Source of the DNA: Nymphaea colorata
Lineage: Eukaryota; Streptophyta; Magnoliopsida; Nymphaeales; Nymphaeaceae
Assembly: GCF_008831285.2 (NCBI RefSeq)
Contig: NC_045143.1
Coordinates: 5,651,503-5,715,502 of the forward strand
Length of the DNA: 64,000 bases
Reading direction: 5' to 3'
The translations under genes and the position numbers were made by a program. How positions within the stretch are numbered: position 1 is the stretch's first letter; every line of letters begins with the position of its first letter. Of the stretch, positions 61,151 to 64,000 are shown one piece after another. The notes under the pieces were generated by a model. That model worked only from the letters and a program-made list of their open reading frames with translations. It did no database searches and was not told where the DNA came from.

Positions 61151-62310
61151 ATGGCTGGTTCATCCTCCTCTTCCATTCAGTGGAATGCCTTTTCTAGTCT
61201 CGTCTCAGTCAAGTTAGATCGCAACAACTATCTAATGTGGCATTCACAGATTGAAAGCGTGACGCATAATCAAAGTTTATATATAGGTATGTTACTGGAA
61301 CTATTTCCGCTCCTCCTGAATTTCTTGATGATGCAAAGACCAAGCCTAATCCTGCTTATGAAGACTGGGAATGTAATGATCAATCGGCCTTGAGTTGGAT
61401 CAAAGCCAGAACCTCAAAATCTGTTTTACCGCAATTGATTAGTTATACTAATGCTGAAGATGCATGGTGCATGTTGGAGCAGAAATATGCATCTCAATCT
61501 AACTTGCGGATCATCCAACTAAAACATGAATTACAAAATGTCAAGAAAAGGGATATATCTATGGCGGAGTATCTCAATCATGTTAAATTTCTGAATGATT
61601 CATTGGCTGCTATTGGGAATCATGTTGCTGAGACTGATCTTGTTTTATTTACGTTAAATGGACTCTCAAGTGATTATGAAGCATTTATCACCTCTGTTAC
61701 TACATCCAAGAATCTACCAAGTTTTTCTGAGATTTATGATCTCTTAATAACCCAAAAACAACGCCTTGGTATGTTCTCTTCTCTTCCTCATGTTGAAGTT
61801 GAAGCCAATACCTCTGTTTTTATGGCTCAACGAGGACGTGAGAGAGGCAGGGATCTTCAAGGGCTTATAAAGGAGGGTCATTAATGAGATGATTGTCCTG
61901 GTTGGTAGCCTTTTTGAGGTTGGAGTCGAAACTGCTGGGGGGTGGATTGGGATGCACCGAACCAGGAGCCCGAGCCCAGGAGTGGGTCGGGTTGTTATAG
62001 GTTTGGTGGCCAGATTAGCGACCCAAGAGGCCACAGACGGAATGGTGGTTGTGGCAGCGGTAGAGTAAACTCAATACAAGGAGACACCTATCAATATTGT
62101 GGTCGAAAGAATCACACTTCTAGGCAGTGCTTTGACATTCCAAAAGCCTTCATGGCTATGATGTTGACTGCCAACAAGAATGATGACAACAAAAAAAATT
62201 TGTCTACTCTATCTGATGCAAATGCTGATTGGTACCCCAACGTCATGTCACTAACTCAGACCACCAGCTGCAAGGTAAAACTCGCTACTTGGGCACTGTT
62301 TGTGTTATAG
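61151..62310 (+). pseudogene. Copia gag, disrupted
   Basis: The ATG at 61151 starts MAGSSSSSIQWNAF, then KLDRNNYLMWHSQI, the UBN2-type gag start of plant copia elements. The frame shifts near 61286 and continues at 61290-61884 with SALSWIKARTSKSVLPQ, AEDAWCMLEQKYASQS and AEYLNHVKFLNDSLAAIG. Stops at about 61882-61887 end it. A zinc knuckle at about 62090-62135 (QYCGRKNHTSRQC) has lost the first Cys of the CX2CX4HX4C pattern to Tyr. The copy cannot produce functional Gag. Confidence 0.85.
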
Positions 62311-64000
62311 TTGGCAACAAAAATATGATGCCTATTTAAAGTATTGGCAACATCAAATTACCAACTCAGGTTTTGCATGAGATAGAGTAGACGAACTTCC
62401 TTTGTTGTCATCATTCTTGTTGGCAGTCAACATCATAGCCATGAAGGCTTTTGGAATGTCAAAGCACTGCCTATTCTTTCGACCACAATATTGATAGGTG
62501 ACTCCTTGCAATGAGTTTACTCTACTACCACCATGACCACCATTCCATCCACGTCATCTTGGATTGTTAACCTGGCCACCAAACTACCATGTCACTAACT
62601 TAGACCACCAGCTGCAAGGTAAAGTTCACTACTTGGGCACTGATTGTGTTATAGTTGGCAACAGAAATAAGATGCCTATTAAAAGTATTGGCAACATCAA
62701 ATTACCAACTCAAACTTTGCCTCATGTTATCTTAAAAGATGTTCTTCACATGTCTCAAGTTCAGAAAAACCTTCTATCTATTGCTAAATTGACTAAGGAC
62801 AATAAATGCAAAGTTGAGTTTTATGCTGATGGGTTTGTTGTTAAGCATGTGCAGACAGGCAAAATGTTGATCAAGGGGACAAGTGAAGCAGGATTATGCT
62901 GGGGTGGCTAGCAAAGAATAAAAATGCTTTTTCTAGAACAAGCAAAGGCGATAGTGAAACAAAGAAATTATTTAGTGTTTGTAAGTTGCCTAGTTCTTCT
63001 CTTGATTTATGGCATTTTAGATTGGGTCATGTTAATTTTCATACTTTGAATAAATTGCAGAATAGTGAACTTATTGATTCCATTGATTCTCATAATTTGA
63101 ATTGTTGTTCTATTTGTGTTCTTGGTAAAATGTCCAAATTGCACTTCACTAAAGCTGAATTTCATGCCTCAAATCCTCTTGAATTACTTCACGCAAATGT
63201 ATAGGGACCAGCTCCATGTCTATCAAGGGATGCATATAGATATTATTTATTGATTGTGGATGATTTTTCTCGTTTTTCTTAGATATTTTCTCTTGTGAAG
63301 AAATCAAACACATTTGCTTGCTTTCAAGCCTTTCAAAAACACGTTGAAAGACAACTTGTTCAAAAAATCAAATTTTTTCACAGTGACTCAGGATGAGAAT
63401 TTATGAGCAGAGAATTTTCTAATTATCTTGAAAATCAAAGGATTCATCAATTTTTTTGCATGCCCCTACACATCCCAACAAAATGAGATAGTTGAAAAAA
63501 AACATCGACATCTAGTGGAAATGGGTCTATGCATGCTTATTTATGCCTCTATGCTAAGCCAATTTTGGTATGATGCCTTTAAAATGGCAATTCACATTAT
63601 TAATCGGATCCTGGCAGTGAATTTCAAAATAAAACTCCTTATGAAATTATTTTTGGAAAAAGTTCCAAGTATGACTACATGAAGATTTTTTGCTGCACTG
63701 TTTATACTCATATGGGACCACAATGGAAAAACAAGTTATCTTATCTCTTAAGGCTCAATCATGTGTTTTTCTTCGATATGATACTTGCCACAAATGGTAT
63801 ATTTGTTACAATCTTGTCACCAACAAGATTATTATTTCGAGGCATGTGTTTTTTGATGAATCTTCATTCATGTACTTTGGGTGTCGTGCGCCTCTCACCG
63901 TGGATGAGATTTCTACATGGATTAGTATTAGACAAAACTTGTCTAATCATGATCTAGACCCAGCCATAAACAAAACCAGACTTGAACATGTCTTTCTCTC
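62311..64000 (+). pseudogene. Copia protease-integrase region, rearranged and stop-ridden (3' cut by window end)
   Basis: A protease-like segment follows an inversion: YHVTNLDHQLQGKVHYLG at 62586 on, then a segment matching LKDVLHMSQVQKNLLSIAKL. The catalytic DSG triplet is missing. The GAG-pre-integrase domain (62990-63200) carries DLWHFRLGHVNFHTL and a CSIC zinc-binding pair. The integrase core after it is broken by several stops (about 63202, 63280, 63395 and 63485), and the expected first acidic catalytic residue before the 'GPAP' motif reads as Asn. Reverse transcriptase must lie beyond the window. Confidence 0.8.

Overview
This is a stretch of a plant (flowering plant) nuclear genome. 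The evidence is intron-rich genes with GT-AG splice sites, plant-only gene families (EMF1, CDKF, ROP GTPase, plant type II peroxiredoxin, bark-storage-like phosphorylase), long AT-rich intergenic DNA with AT and GA microsatellites, and decayed Ty1/copia retrotransposons. I cannot name the species from sequence alone. There are no bacterial operons, no CRISPR array and no recognisable organelle insertion.

Layout. 1-2,981: 3' end of a golgin candidate 5 / TMF-like gene (+). 2,982-10,200: gene-poor DNA with an old copia remnant (RNase H end plus 3' LTR) at about 8.3-9.05 kb. 10,995-18,765: a complete EMBRYONIC FLOWER 1 (EMF1) gene (+). Its small first exon is separated from the rest by a 3-kb intron, and its leader carries a 94-bp tandem duplication. 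20,956-23,938: CDKF;1-type CDK-activating kinase (-), convergent with EMF1. 30,574-32,505: seven-exon ROP/RAC small GTPase (-) ending in CSIM. 41,044-42,978: three-exon cytosolic type II peroxiredoxin (-) with Leu at the usual resolving-Cys position. 50,595-53,782: five-exon PNP/UDP-phosphorylase-superfamily (bark storage protein-like) gene (-), broken by an 8-nt deletion. 54,064-55,099: an inverted partial copy (exons 1-3) of the same gene (+), broken by a different 16-nt deletion. 60.2-64.0 kb: the 5' portion of a decayed, internally rearranged Ty1/copia element (+), cut by the window end.

The genes are unrelated housekeeping and regulatory genes, each with its own promoter. They cover Golgi tethering, Polycomb-type repression, cell-cycle kinase activation, polarity signalling, peroxide detoxification and vegetative storage or nucleoside-phosphorylase-like function.

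The most unusual structure is the head-to-head inverted duplication at about 52.6-55.1 kb. Its two arms are 1.1-1.2 kb, share exons and introns, and are separated by only about 175 bp. Read-through RNA would fold into a long hairpin matching a phosphorylase-family gene, which makes this a candidate siRNA or young-miRNA locus. Other points worth checking are the EMF1 leader duplication and a possible alternative EMF1 3' end, an inversion/duplication inside the copia element that looks like template switching, a dispersed repeat family present in at least three copies, tRNA-like SINE heads and a foldback MITE.

Exon coordinates were derived by hand from splice signals, frame continuity and remembered family motifs. 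No database search was run.
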